Shown here: in pieces, positions 9,355 through 15,712 of the stretch
Position numbering within the stretch: position 1 is the stretch's first letter
Layout: each line of letters begins with the position of its first letter
Source: a virus
IMG/VR virus record: IMGVR_UViG_3300027375_000014
Span: 1 to 24,034 of that record
Length of the DNA stretch: 24,034 nucleotides
Direction: 5' to 3' (one strand)
Made by a program: the position numbers and the translations under genes
The notes under the pieces: model-generated
Told to the model about the DNA's origin: nothing
Seen by the model: the letters and a program-made list of their open reading frames with translations, nothing else
Database searches by the model: none

Positions 9355-9835
9355 CAGTTACAATTGGGTTTGCCACATCTATATTTAATGTGATTGTATA
9401 TCCAGCTATTACATCATCGTATGTCTCCTCAAACGCAGTTAATTGAATAGGCTTTTGAATCTCCAGAGCATTGTAGTAAAGCTCTTCATATTTGCGACAA
9501 GCAATTGCGAAGTCAACATATAACTGTTGAAGCACCATTGCGTAGTTATTATTCTCTGTGTATCCAATCTCTGAATAAAGCGTCTCTTGGTTTAAGCCTT
9601 GATTTTCGGTTGTGATAGTATTTACACGATCAGCAATCATTATGTTCACCTGGACGGTTGCCATAACCTCATCAAGACTTACTTGGCTTACATTAGTATG
9701 CATATAAGGATAAACCAACATTGAACGCATATTCATTTCGGTAATATTACCGTGGGAATATCTTGCACCCATTTCGTTTGCCACATCCTTACAAAACGCT
9801 AAAGCCGTGCCAATATGATTTTTATCTTTTTGCAT
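9341..9835 (-). CDS. Possible tail terminator or neck protein
   Basis: The product has 164 residues and was not firmly recognised. It has a helical N-terminal half (HIGTALAFCKDVANEMG), a middle with VMATVQVNIMIADRV, and a C-terminal strand-rich end (AGYTITLNIDVANPIV). Size and place beside the gp10-like gene fit a tail terminator or neck protein. Its ATG lies inside the last codons of the -1 frame of the chaperone gene (which stops at 9822), and nine bases past the end of the zero frame. Either version could therefore feed ribosomes into it. Confidence 0.5.
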   Translation of the reverse strand: MQKDKNHIGTALAFCKDVANEMGARYSHGNITEMNMRSMLVYPYMHTNVSQVSLDEVMATVQVNIMIADRVNTITTENQGLNQETLYSEIGYTENNNYAMVLQQLYVDFAIACRKYEELYYNALEIQKPIQLTAFEETYDDVIAGYTITLNIDVANPIVTDGYC

Positions 9836-10088
9836 TTGTTTTATTTAATTCTGATTTTTGAACTTCTTGAAGATCGAGTACATAACTTTGCCACAATAGT
9901 GTCTTGTGTATAGGGAGGCATACCACAGCATCAGTTTTGAGTATGTCTCCGTTAGTAAGTCCGTAAACAAAGCCGTACCATCCCCATTTTTTACTGAACG
10001 CTGAAACTCCCGCATTTGCGAGTCCTTCGGATTCTCCTCCGCTAAAGACTTCAGAATATAGCTCACTAAGTCGCTTCCTAAATTGCAA
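9822..10088 (-). CDS. -1 frame extension of the tail chaperone (gpGT-like)
   Basis: This frame has no ATG at its head; it opens with TTG inside the T run. A -1 slip on T9 after codon 160 of the zero frame would join the first 160 residues to 88 residues of this frame, for a 248-residue fusion ending at 9822. The extension contains SKKWGWYGFVYGLTNGDI and LPIHKTLLWQSYVLDL, which look like genuine protein rather than noise. Its stop overlaps the start of the next gene by 14 bases. The tail-assembly role is inferred from lambda G/GT-type frameshifting, which is the known precedent. It could be expressed alone from the TTG, which seems less likely. Confidence 0.6.
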   Translation of the reverse strand: MQFRKRLSELYSEVFSGGESEGLANAGVSAFSKKWGWYGFVYGLTNGDILKTDAVVCLPIHKTLLWQSYVLDLQEVQKSELNKTNAKR

Positions 10089-10567
10089 AAAAAAAGCATC
10101 GCACCTTTTACATATGCCATTGGAATTTCTTGAAAATCCTCGTTTATTTTGCCATTGTAAGCTTCAATTGTATAATGTTTGCCATCATCTTGTTTGATTG
10201 GCCTATACAAAACCGACATTATCTTGTATAGATTGTCCCTTTCTTTTTGGTAATTGTCTATGTCAATAAATTCAGCCGTTGTTATCTCATCAAGATTTGG
10301 AATAAATCCGTATTTAATCCCATTAAGCTCAAATGTCCTTATCAAACCAGGATCATCTGTTAAAGCTTCTTTAATATTATTTAGGATTTCCTCAAGTGTC
10401 TTATAAGGAATCTTTTTTATTTCGTGCGTGTTAATCTCGCAGAAAATGGAAATGGTTTGTATTGCTCTATCAAAGTCGCTCAATGTCTCTGGGAGCTTTT
10501 CAAACTCCAAGTATTGATGCAACTTAATATCCTTTAAACTTGTTGGTACAATTAGGCTTCTCTCCAT
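9845..10567 (-). CDS. Putative tail assembly chaperone, zero-frame product
   Basis: The product has 240 residues. Features include IVPTSLKDIKLHQYLEFEKL near the start, KYGFIPNLDEITTAEFIDID (about 85-104) and KIMSVLYRPI (about 115-124), then GAMLFFCNLG where a run of nine T lies. After that the frame stays open for 80 more residues, including KNGDGTALF. I recognise the type from Bacteroidota phages, where it lies among tail genes. Position before the tape-measure-like gene and a slip site fit a gpG-like tail chaperone. It follows a terminator, so it may begin its own transcription unit, although I saw no clear promoter. No enzyme motif is present. Confidence 0.65.
   Translation of the reverse strand: MERSLIVPTSLKDIKLHQYLEFEKLPETLSDFDRAIQTISIFCEINTHEIKKIPYKTLEEILNNIKEALTDDPGLIRTFELNGIKYGFIPNLDEITTAEFIDIDNYQKERDNLYKIMSVLYRPIKQDDGKHYTIEAYNGKINEDFQEIPMAYVKGAMLFFCNLGSDLVSYILKSLAEENPKDSQMREFQRSVKNGDGTALFTDLLTETYSKLMLWYASLYTRHYCGKVMYSIFKKFKNQN
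10087..10095 (-). other. Putative -1 ribosomal frameshift site (T9)
   Basis: On the minus strand the zero frame reads ATG CTT TTT TTT TGC. This contains the canonical slippery heptamer T TTT TTT in the right phase. A shift of one base back moves directly into the second open frame (TTG CAA TTT AGG). I saw no clear downstream pseudoknot by eye. Confidence 0.6.
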
Positions 10568-10602
10568 ATGGGAATAAAACCCAAAAAAGCCGATTTGTTA
10601 CG

Positions 10603-10625
10603 AAAAAAGGGGCTTTAATGCCCCC
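10603..10625 (-). terminator. Intrinsic terminator between the terminase and tail blocks
   Basis: On the minus strand GGGGC (624-620 of the 10-kb block) pairs with GCCCC (10613-10609) around a six-base loop, and six T follow. It lies one base past the stop of the 83-residue gene and 36 bases before the chaperone start. It therefore separates the terminase/small-gene unit from the structural unit. Confidence 0.8.
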
Positions 10626-10877
10626 TTAAAAGATTGAATGGTCGCCGAAACTATCCGTATCGACATACTTATTGAATAGGTCAACTATTTTATTGTGGGC
10701 ATCAATTATAACCCTTTGGGCGTTGCCAGTGCCGTAGTAAATATCCTCTTTTAATGTCTCAAGGATATATACGGCCTCTTCTCTGATTTTCTCGTCGCAG
10801 TCATTGAAATGGCTTTCAACAAAGTCCTCAAGTTCATAAAGGTCGTGTGATGGGCAATTGTCTTCGTTTAGTTTCAT
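10626..10877 (-). CDS. Acidic hypothetical protein, 83 residues
   Basis: The product is very acidic, with pI clearly low (CPSHDLYELEDFVESHF), and looks helical. It has no membrane segment or known motif. It overlaps the gene before it by four bases (ATGA) and is the last gene before an intrinsic terminator. It belongs to the three-gene unit behind the promoter at 11199. The function is unknown. Confidence 0.65.
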   Translation of the reverse strand: MKLNEDNCPSHDLYELEDFVESHFNDCDEKIREEAVYILETLKEDIYYGTGNAQRVIIDAHNKIVDLFNKYVDTDSFGDHSIF

Positions 10878-11089
10878 ATCTTATTTATTTCTTTTTTTAC
10901 TTGTTGCCAGTATTTAATTCTATCAAGGGAAGTGTCCCCATTGTTATGCTCAAATGTATCCCATAGCATTTCTTCGACAAATATCAAAGCACATTCTCTG
11001 GCATTCCCAATCTGTTGAGTTTCAGAAATGGCCTCAACATAATAGATGTACTTGTCAAATAATTGTTTTGCCTTTTCTTTAGGTGTCAT
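10874..11089 (-). CDS. Small conserved phage protein (MTPKEKA type)
   Basis: This 71-residue protein begins MTPKEKAKQLFDKYIYY and contains ARECALIFVEEML and YWQQVKKEINKI. I recognise this as a very common small protein of Bacteroidota phages and prophages, always of unknown function. Its start is coupled by ATGA to the tiny membrane protein gene before it, and its end by ATGA to the next gene. Confidence 0.75.
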   Translation of the reverse strand: MTPKEKAKQLFDKYIYYVEAISETQQIGNARECALIFVEEMLWDTFEHNNGDTSLDRIKYWQQVKKEINKI

Positions 11090-11187
11090 AGTCTTTCAAT
11101 TATAGCGATTAAAGTGCCAAGTGCTAATGCCGTAATCATAATGGCATTAAATAGGTGAAGTGCGATGTTTTTAATTATGTTTTTCAT
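11086..11187 (-). CDS. Tiny single-pass membrane protein, 33 residues
   Basis: The frame from the ATG at 11187 gives a 33-residue product starting MKNIIKNIALHLF. One hydrophobic helix fills most of it, with basic residues at the front and ERL at the end. Its TGA overlaps the next ATG (ATGA). The ATG lies 11 bases from the -7 box of a near-perfect promoter, the same spacing as other first genes here. That makes it the leading gene of a three-gene unit. The function is unknown; membrane anchoring or holin-like action are possible. Confidence 0.65.
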   Translation of the reverse strand: MKNIIKNIALHLFNAIMITALALGTLIAIIERL

Positions 11188-11198
11188 ATTTGATGGAG

Positions 11199-11228
11199 CA
11201 AAGATACACTTATATTTTATATTTACAA
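11199..11228 (-). promoter_or_regulatory. Bacteroidota-type promoter (TTG-N19-TATCTTTG)
   Basis: The minus strand has TTG at 11228-11226, a 19-base spacer, and TATCTTTG at 11206-11199. This matches the known Bacteroidota vegetative pattern TTG-N19-23-TAnnTTTG. It lies just after the large terminase gene and 11 bases before the 33-residue gene. A second TATATTTG at 11238-11231 lacks a good TTG partner. Confidence 0.75.
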
Positions 11229-11247
11229 AACAAATATACAAATATTT

Positions 11248-12417
11248 TTATCTGATTGAATATTTGCCATAATTAGGTCGGTTAAATGAATTGAATATAG
11301 CATACCTAGAAGCATCAATACCGTGGTTAAAAGCATCCACTGGCCTATTGGTAGCCTTGCCGTCTTTGTCCTGAATATACTTGTAGTTTCTGAACTCCTT
11401 AATTAAATTAGTTGATCGTGTGGTAATATGTATTTTGTAACGCCTCATCATATCAATTCCAATATTTATACTATCTGGGCCTTTAGCCGTTGGTTTTACA
11501 TTAAATCCATATGAATGAATCTCATTGATGGACTTCGGTTCGCTTGAATCAGCAAATATATTTACTCGCCTATCTATGTTTAGCGACCTCATAACATCTA
11601 CAATATCCTTGTTTGTCATTCCGTTCTGATAAATATGCTCATCAAGGTATATCTTATCGTCATAAAGATAAACAGAAACCAAGGCCGTAGGATCTTGGGT
11701 ATATCCAAAGTCTAAACCATAAGCAATGAATCGAGCTTCTTGTGGTATATTGCCAATCTCCTCGTAATTAAATACCAATAGTTTTGATTGAGCTTTTTGT
11801 CCAAGTCCATAGATTCTCCAATATGTCTCGTCAACTTCCTTTAACCGTTCAATCTCTGCCACCAGGTTAGCATCAAGGAATGGATTGTCTTTATATGTGG
11901 TTACAAAAAACTCCGCATCAGGTCTTGGGATGATATTATCATAAAGCCAGTGATACTCTTCGGATGGATTAAAGTCAATTATTACCTTGTCCGTTGTTCT
12001 TATATTTAATTGGAAGAAATCTTCCCATTTAAGCTCATTGCCCTCATTGACAAACAATAAGTGCCTTTTGCGACCTCTAATCTTTTGTGGTTCATCCAAG
12101 CTTACAAACTCAACCACATTGGAATTAAGATGATATTCATTAACAGACTTGTAGTGATCCTCTTCGTTATATAAATCATATTTGCGGAGTAACTCAAAAA
12201 AGTCCCTCATCACTGATCCACGAAGTGCTGGGCCGTGTTTCCTTACTATTGAAATTATTTTGTTTTGATTGGATAAGCAATACTTGAATATAATCCAAAT
12301 AAGGATATTGTAAGTCTTACCAGACCTTGTGCCTCCTTGCTCAATGGTAAATCTTTTAGCGCTTTTCTCAAGGTGCGAGAAAACACAATTACTCTTCAAG
12401 TTTATTGATAACTTCAA
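11248..12417 (-). CDS. terL: Terminase large subunit
   Basis: This is the packaging motor ATPase and nuclease, 389 residues, a normal length. The Walker A site is GGTRSGKT (28-35). The Walker B strand is LLFVNEG (120-126) with Glu125. The RNase H-like nuclease domain shows GLDFGYTQDPTA (Asp236), FADSSEPKSI (Asp290) and VDAFNHGIDASRYA (Asp361 or Asp368). This is the PBSX/Terminase_3 type arrangement. It overlaps the small subunit gene by 29 bases. The promoter of the next unit follows its end. No portal gene comes after it, which is unusual. Confidence 0.95.
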   Translation of the reverse strand: MKLSINLKSNCVFSHLEKSAKRFTIEQGGTRSGKTYNILIWIIFKYCLSNQNKIISIVRKHGPALRGSVMRDFFELLRKYDLYNEEDHYKSVNEYHLNSNVVEFVSLDEPQKIRGRKRHLLFVNEGNELKWEDFFQLNIRTTDKVIIDFNPSEEYHWLYDNIIPRPDAEFFVTTYKDNPFLDANLVAEIERLKEVDETYWRIYGLGQKAQSKLLVFNYEEIGNIPQEARFIAYGLDFGYTQDPTALVSVYLYDDKIYLDEHIYQNGMTNKDIVDVMRSLNIDRRVNIFADSSEPKSINEIHSYGFNVKPTAKGPDSINIGIDMMRRYKIHITTRSTNLIKEFRNYKYIQDKDGKATNRPVDAFNHGIDASRYAIFNSFNRPNYGKYSIR

Positions 12418-12748
12418 TATTAATATCTAATGCTTTGCCATTCATTCCCGTAATCTCCTTGCGTTCAATATATCCTCTGTCCTTACCCTTTGTTTTGAGC
12501 ATAAAGATAATAGCCGTTGGATTGCCATCTCTGATAAGCTCATATAGTTTTGATTCAGTAAAATCTAAAACAAGGTTTTGAATCTCTTGAACTTTATCTG
12601 CAAACTCTGGATCATCACGCATCCATTTATATGGAGTTGTTCTATCCATATTCAACTTTTTAGTTGCTTGACTTATTATTCCAAGGTGCTTCTCTAAAAC
12701 TTCAAGAAAGGCTTCCTTTTTAGATTGTAGATTTTGTTGAATATTCAT
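12389..12748 (-). CDS. terS: Terminase small subunit
   Basis: This is the DNA-recognition part of the packaging terminase, 119 residues. A helix-turn-helix-like region lies at about 20-52 (GIISQATKKLNMDRTTPYKW). A helical oligomerisation part with ESKLYELIRDGNPTAIIFML and a tail with GYIERKEI follow. This layout is typical of small terminase subunits in Bacteroidota phages. It overlaps the large subunit by 29 bases, and its ATG overlaps the stop of the small gene before it (ATGA). Confidence 0.9.
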   Translation of the reverse strand: MNIQQNLQSKKEAFLEVLEKHLGIISQATKKLNMDRTTPYKWMRDDPEFADKVQEIQNLVLDFTESKLYELIRDGNPTAIIFMLKTKGKDRGYIERKEITGMNGKALDINIEVINKLEE

Positions 12749-12882
12749 TTTAGCTTTATGGTTACTTCAATCCAATAAATAAGGAATGACAAGTTGATTA
12801 TAACCTCATTTTCCTCATAGTCTAATATAAGAGACGGCCATATATAAATACAAGTATACCACTTGCCTGATTTAATCTTCAT
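12745..12882 (-). CDS. Small hydrophobic protein, 45 residues
   Basis: This is taken from the ATG at 12882, not the longer frame reaching 13017, which would lie over the gene before it. The start overlaps the end of the 90-residue gene, and the stop overlaps the ATG of terS (ATGA). The product begins MKIKSGKWYTCIYIWP and alternates aromatic and aliphatic residues, suggesting beta strands or membrane contact. Tight coupling on both sides is the main support. The function is unknown. Confidence 0.6.
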   Translation of the reverse strand: MKIKSGKWYTCIYIWPSLILDYEENEVIINLSFLIYWIEVTIKLK

Positions 12883-13144
12883 AAGTTTCTTTGTAGTATT
12901 GTTCAAATCCTTTTCCTCCTTCTTCCATTGATTCTTGTCCAGCTTTGAATATTCTAAACGCTTCAAACTTTTCAATTTTAATTTTAATAGGTGTAAGTTT
13001 AGCCATACACAAATCACGATTTAATATACTTGTATGGAATGTATTCATCATTTTAATAACATCTTCGTGTGTATATATGACATTAGATTTATCGGAATTT
13101 CCGATTTTTCTTTCAATTTTTGTTTTCATTTGTTGTTTTTTCAT
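12872..13144 (-). CDS. Hypothetical protein, 90 residues
   Basis: The product is basic at the front (MKKQQMKTKIERKIG) and has a stretch with YTHEDVIKMMNTFH. It ends acidic with GFEQYYKETYED. The ATG overlaps the stop of the DUF3310 gene by four bases, and its end overlaps the start of the 45-residue gene by 11 bases. No known family was recognised. A regulatory or DNA-associated role cannot be judged from sequence. Confidence 0.65.
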   Translation of the reverse strand: MKKQQMKTKIERKIGNSDKSNVIYTHEDVIKMMNTFHTSILNRDLCMAKLTPIKIKIEKFEAFRIFKAGQESMEEGGKGFEQYYKETYED

Positions 13145-13389
13145 AACTCTTTTATTTTTTGTTCATACCATTGCGCTTTCTTTAAATCTTGGTCAATAGG
13201 TTGGTTTGGTTTATTGCCTAAACGCATACGATATTTAAAAGCACACATTTGACAGTGCAATTTAAAAGCTTCTTTCCCCCATATATCAACCATCATTTCC
13301 CAGACTTCCTTGTTTAGTGTTTTATAGTGGTTTGGGTTAATGTAGTCATATACCTCGCCTTGTTCTCCGTTTTGATGTAATTCAGCCAT
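13141..13389 (-). CDS. DUF3310 family protein
   Basis: The product has 82 residues. The core INPNHYKTL (18-26), EVWEMMVDIWGKEAFKLH, then AFKYRMRLGNKP and DLKKAQWYEQKI, is the DUF3310 signature. This phage family is often annotated as nucleotide-kinase related, although I know of no proven reaction. The conserved part begins near residue 17, so the first residues (MAELHQNGEQGEV) are less certain. They overlap another short frame by 76 bases. It is coupled to the next gene by ATGA. Confidence 0.8.
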   Translation of the reverse strand: MAELHQNGEQGEVYDYINPNHYKTLNKEVWEMMVDIWGKEAFKLHCQMCAFKYRMRLGNKPNQPIDQDLKKAQWYEQKIKEL

Positions 13390-13469
13390 TCTGAAAATTT
13401 GATTGGGTTAATGTTGCGCTCTTGTAAATAGTCAAGCGTTTGTGTAGTTAGTGGAGTTAATTTTTTCAT
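13314..13469 (-). CDS. Small hypothetical protein overlapping the DUF3310 start
   Basis: This 51-residue frame starts at the ATG at 13469, which overlaps the stop of the gp88-like gene (ATGA). The product begins MKKLTPLTTQTLDYLQERN and then has IKFSEWLNYIKTEN, a plausible helical protein. Its last 76 bases lie over the beginning of the DUF3310 gene in another frame. Start coupling and the otherwise empty gap 13390-13465 support it. The long overlap argues for caution. Confidence 0.45.
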   Translation of the reverse strand: MKKLTPLTTQTLDYLQERNINPIKFSEWLNYIKTENKARYMTTLTQTTIKH

Positions 13470-14080
13470 ATTGATTTCTTTTTGACCTTCATATTATCTA
13501 ATAGTGCAAAATTTATATTGGGCGTCCTTGCAAGATCATCATTTTGATCAATTCCAACCCCAATAGGAACCGCCTCTTTTGACGGGTATACTTTTACACT
13601 TTTTAAATTGTATTTTTCTATTAATTCATCCTGGCGGCCACCATAACTTGCAGTTAATACAAGATTTTTAGGGATTTCATTTATTCTATTAATCCAATAA
13701 CCAATAGACTTTGTATAGGCCCAAAATTCAATACCTGGATTTTCTTTTGCTATATCAATCCATAGGTCAAAATATGCTTGGTTAAAAAAATCTCCAGCAG
13801 CGTGTATCCTTACGGCTTTACAGTCTTTTGGCAAATCTGGTTTTATATTATTTTTAACAAGTTCAAAGTTTTTCCATCTGTGCTCCCTAACCGCTGGGAA
13901 CCTTTCTGGACTTGCGGCGTAACATCTATACTGCCCTTTTTTAATATCAAATTTGCCAGTCAATCGATCAACAGACACTTTACATTCTAGAGCAAACGGG
14001 CAAGTTGTACCAGTGGGCAAATTCCATTCATATACCGTATCTCGGTAATATTTTTTATTTTTTATAAATTTTCCTTTCAT
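13466..14080 (-). CDS. Gp88-family phage protein
   Basis: The product has 204 residues. Motifs are PTGTTCPFALEC (22-33, Cys27 and Cys33), YRCYAASPERFPAVREHRW (51-69, Cys53), VRIHAAGDFFNQAYFDLW (centre) and FWAYTKSIGYW. They match the phage gene-product-88 family first named in mycobacteriophages. Function is not established to my knowledge; the conserved Cys and His residues suggest a metal or cluster site. It has its own promoter seven bases upstream of the ATG, so its transcript would be essentially leaderless, and it begins the unit leading into the terminase genes. Confidence 0.8.
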   Translation of the reverse strand: MKGKFIKNKKYYRDTVYEWNLPTGTTCPFALECKVSVDRLTGKFDIKKGQYRCYAASPERFPAVREHRWKNFELVKNNIKPDLPKDCKAVRIHAAGDFFNQAYFDLWIDIAKENPGIEFWAYTKSIGYWINRINEIPKNLVLTASYGGRQDELIEKYNLKSVKVYPSKEAVPIGVGIDQNDDLARTPNINFALLDNMKVKKKSI

Positions 14081-14087
14081 ATCAGTG

Positions 14088-14118
14088 CAAATATAGTATT
14101 TTAATTTTACAATTTCAA
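14088..14118 (-). promoter_or_regulatory. Bacteroidota-type promoter (TTG-N20-TATATTTG)
   Basis: TTG at 14118-14116 and TATATTTG at 14095-14088 on the minus strand are separated by 20 bases. The box ends seven bases before the ATG of the gp88-like gene. The expected start point falls at or next to the ATG, which points to leaderless mRNA. The TTG reaches into the last codons of the HNH gene. Confidence 0.75.
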
Positions 14119-14375
14119 ATTTTACCTATATCCATTCGTAGCTTGTGTATTTTTTTTAGGTCTTCTTTGCAATCTGTAATATCACCGTACTCAATATGAC
14201 AAGGTCTGCATAATGCCATCAGATTAAATATATTATCCTTTGATGTTCTTCCGCCCATTCCTCTTGCCTCGATGTGATGGATGTCAGTTGCTCTGGCCTC
14301 ACAGACTTCGCAAGGTATAAAGTCGCTTGTGTCATAGCCAAAATAGTCCATATAAATTTTTGTGTGGTTTCTCAT
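14115..14375 (-). CDS. HNH endonuclease
   Basis: The product has 86 residues, one compact HNH nuclease domain. Cys22 and Cys25 (PCEVCEA) with Cys56 and Cys59 (ALCRPCH) form the structural zinc site. DIHHIEARGMGG (31-42) holds the catalytic His, Asn51 is the central Asn, and His60 completes the motif. It is a stand-alone nuclease rather than an intron-bound one. Phage HNH proteins near terminases often help packaging, but here it lies between a Mom-like gene and a gp88 gene. Its ATG overlaps the Mom-like stop (ATGA), and the plus-strand tRNA promoter lies over its first codons. Confidence 0.85.
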   Translation of the reverse strand: MRNHTKIYMDYFGYDTSDFIPCEVCEARATDIHHIEARGMGGRTSKDNIFNLMALCRPCHIEYGDITDCKEDLKKIHKLRMDIGKI

Positions 14376-14391
14376 TTTTTATTTATATTTG
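14360..14391 (+). promoter_or_regulatory. Plus-strand promoter for the tRNA gene
   Basis: TTG at 14360-14362, a 21-base spacer and TATATTTG at 14384-14391 read on the plus strand. The box ends 12 bases before the first base of the tRNA. It lies over the start of the HNH gene and the end of the Mom-like gene on the other strand. It is the only plus-strand promoter recognised. Confidence 0.65.
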
Positions 14392-15025
14392 CATCATTCT
14401 TATGCGGGGTTAGTGTAGTGGTAACACGCTCAGCCTCCAGTTGAGAATCGGCGTTCGATTCGACCACCCCGCTCAACTTTTTTGGGTAAGGTTTGTGTTT
14501 TAACTTATATTCCATAGTTAACTTTTTATCTAATGGATACACATATTTTCTTTTGCCTGCCAACTTTCTTTTAATATTTCCTTTTCCATGCCTTGAATGA
14601 ACCCATTTACCATTACAAAAATACTCATTACCACTTGATTGAGATTCTCCCAAATAAATCCAATTGGTAGCCTGGTATATTGTTCCATAATGGTCTTGTC
14701 CTTTATCTGAGTACGAAATTAACATTTTAACCGATGGACAATCTTTTTTTATTAACCTCATAGAAATTCCCAAGGCCTTTGATGTTATCTTTTGTTTTGA
14801 GTTTAATGCAACCCGTCTTAATTCTAATATCTCACCGTTTCTTAAATTCAATTGTTTACCAATTGTTGGCGTTGCTGGATACCCATATACAATTACACCA
14901 CAAAATTCACCATCATCATTGAATACCGCATAAGACATATTTGCCCCCGTTGGAATCCTTTTTGCATAATGAAAATTCAAACACGCAAATTTAACCGCCT
15001 TGTATGATGCCTTTTCTAATCTCAT
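14372..15025 (-). CDS. Mom-like DNA adenine modification protein
   Basis: The product has 217 residues. SYAVFNDDGEFCGVIVYG (31-48), EILELRRVAL (65-74), SKALGISMRLIKKDCP, MLISYSDKGQDHYGTIYQATN (101-121) and NGKWVHSRHG form the pattern of the Mom family. Its Mu member has a GNAT-like fold and converts adenine in DNA to a carbamoylmethyl form that blocks restriction. The conserved part ends about KPYPKK (178-183). Residues 185-208 are encoded opposite the plus-strand tRNA, and the last residues opposite its promoter, so the tail is probably non-essential. The ATG overlaps the ParB-like stop, and the stop overlaps the HNH start. Confidence 0.8.
   Translation of the reverse strand: MRLEKASYKAVKFACLNFHYAKRIPTGANMSYAVFNDDGEFCGVIVYGYPATPTIGKQLNLRNGEILELRRVALNSKQKITSKALGISMRLIKKDCPSVKMLISYSDKGQDHYGTIYQATNWIYLGESQSSGNEYFCNGKWVHSRHGKGNIKRKLAGKRKYVYPLDKKLTMEYKLKHKPYPKKLSGVVESNADSQLEAERVTTTLTPHKNDANINKK
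14404..14473 (+). tRNA. tRNA-Gly-like gene, probable anticodon TCC, irregular
   Basis: The 70 bases fold as a cloverleaf. The acceptor is GCGGGGT with ACCCCGC. The D arm is GTGT-AGTGGTA-ACAC. The anticodon stem CTCAG/TTGAG encloses the loop CCTCCAG, and the T loop is TTCGATT. G1-C72, C2-G71, a T at position 73 and C35-C36 fit bacterial glycine identity. Irregular points are C instead of U at position 33, two mismatches in the T stem (CGGCG against CGACC) and a short variable loop. A one-base shift of the loop would give CCA (Trp) with a proper U33 but a broken stem. No CCA is encoded. Six T follow shortly after the end. Confidence 0.7.
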
Positions 15026-15576
15026 ATTTCACCCGCGGAAACTGAAAAAAATGCCTTTGGGTATTTTCTGTCAATCAATTCTTGTATATCAATTTCAGCC
15101 TTTTGCAATTGTTCTGGACTTTCAAATGTAATTTTTAATGTCGCAGGTTTATTTTTGGGTTCATCAATTAAATCATCAATTTCAAGTTCTTCTTGAGTTG
15201 TAAAGTCTGTCGGTAAATCCATACCCCAATCCTCAAGCAAAGGTAAATCCCATTCGTTTGCAATCATATCCCAGTCCCATTCTCCATACCCAAGGTTGTC
15301 TTTAATTAAAAATTCCTTTTGCTGATCCTCGCTTAACTCATCGGCTATAATGATAGGCACTTCTTTGTATTTCAATTCCTTTAATGCCTTTAGTCTCATA
15401 TTACCCCCAAGGACAACCATATCCGAATTAACCACAATAGGCCTATACTCAAGCATCTGTGGTAAATCCTGGATTGATTTTAAAAGCTTTTGATACTTAT
15501 CCTTGTTTAGTTTACGAGGATTGTTTGGGTTCTCTTTGATTTCCTTGATCGGAATAAGTTTGATTTTTGATTTCAT
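15022..15576 (-). CDS. ParB/Srx-fold protein
   Basis: The product has 184 residues. ENPNNPRK (15-22), SIQDLPQMLEYRPIVVN (34-50), VVLGGNMRLKAL (54-65) and the later ADELSEDQQKEFLIKDN show the ParB-like nuclease domain. The remainder is an acidic, Asp/Glu-rich part with WDWDMIANEWDLP. Phages often place such proteins beside DNA modification genes; the Mom-like gene is directly downstream with a four-base overlap. A role in partition is unlikely in this setting. Activity such as nuclease or ATP/CTP use cannot be told from sequence. Confidence 0.82.
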   Translation of the reverse strand: MKSKIKLIPIKEIKENPNNPRKLNKDKYQKLLKSIQDLPQMLEYRPIVVNSDMVVLGGNMRLKALKELKYKEVPIIIADELSEDQQKEFLIKDNLGYGEWDWDMIANEWDLPLLEDWGMDLPTDFTTQEELEIDDLIDEPKNKPATLKITFESPEQLQKAEIDIQELIDRKYPKAFFSVSAGEI

Positions 15577-15712
15577 TATAATAATTTTTTAAAAGTTCTG
15601 CCTCTTCTCTATTTGGGAATGCTCCAACTATAATACCATCGTGCCAGACTCTGTAAATCTTTTTAGCATCTGGAGTATAATCGAATAAATAGCTTATGCT
15701 AATTGACGCCAT
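15512..15712 (-). CDS. Small hypothetical protein, 66 residues
   Basis: The product has YRVWHDGIIVGAFPNREE in the middle and then ELLKNYYNEIKNQ. This reads as a small alpha/beta protein, and the final dozen residues are polar. It overlaps the Cys-rich gene before it by 14 bases and the ParB-like gene after it by 65 bases. I did not recognise a family. The well-formed middle supports a real gene, but the long overlap with ParB leaves doubt about its end. Confidence 0.55.
   Translation of the reverse strand: MASISISYLFDYTPDAKKIYRVWHDGIIVGAFPNREEAELLKNYYNEIKNQTYSDQGNQREPKQSS

Noticed and set aside
12883-13017. The longer upstream part of the 45-residue gene's frame
   Set aside because: It lies in another frame over the 90-residue gene and is mostly Lys/Leu from A/T-rich DNA. 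The ATG at 12882 at the gene junction fits better.
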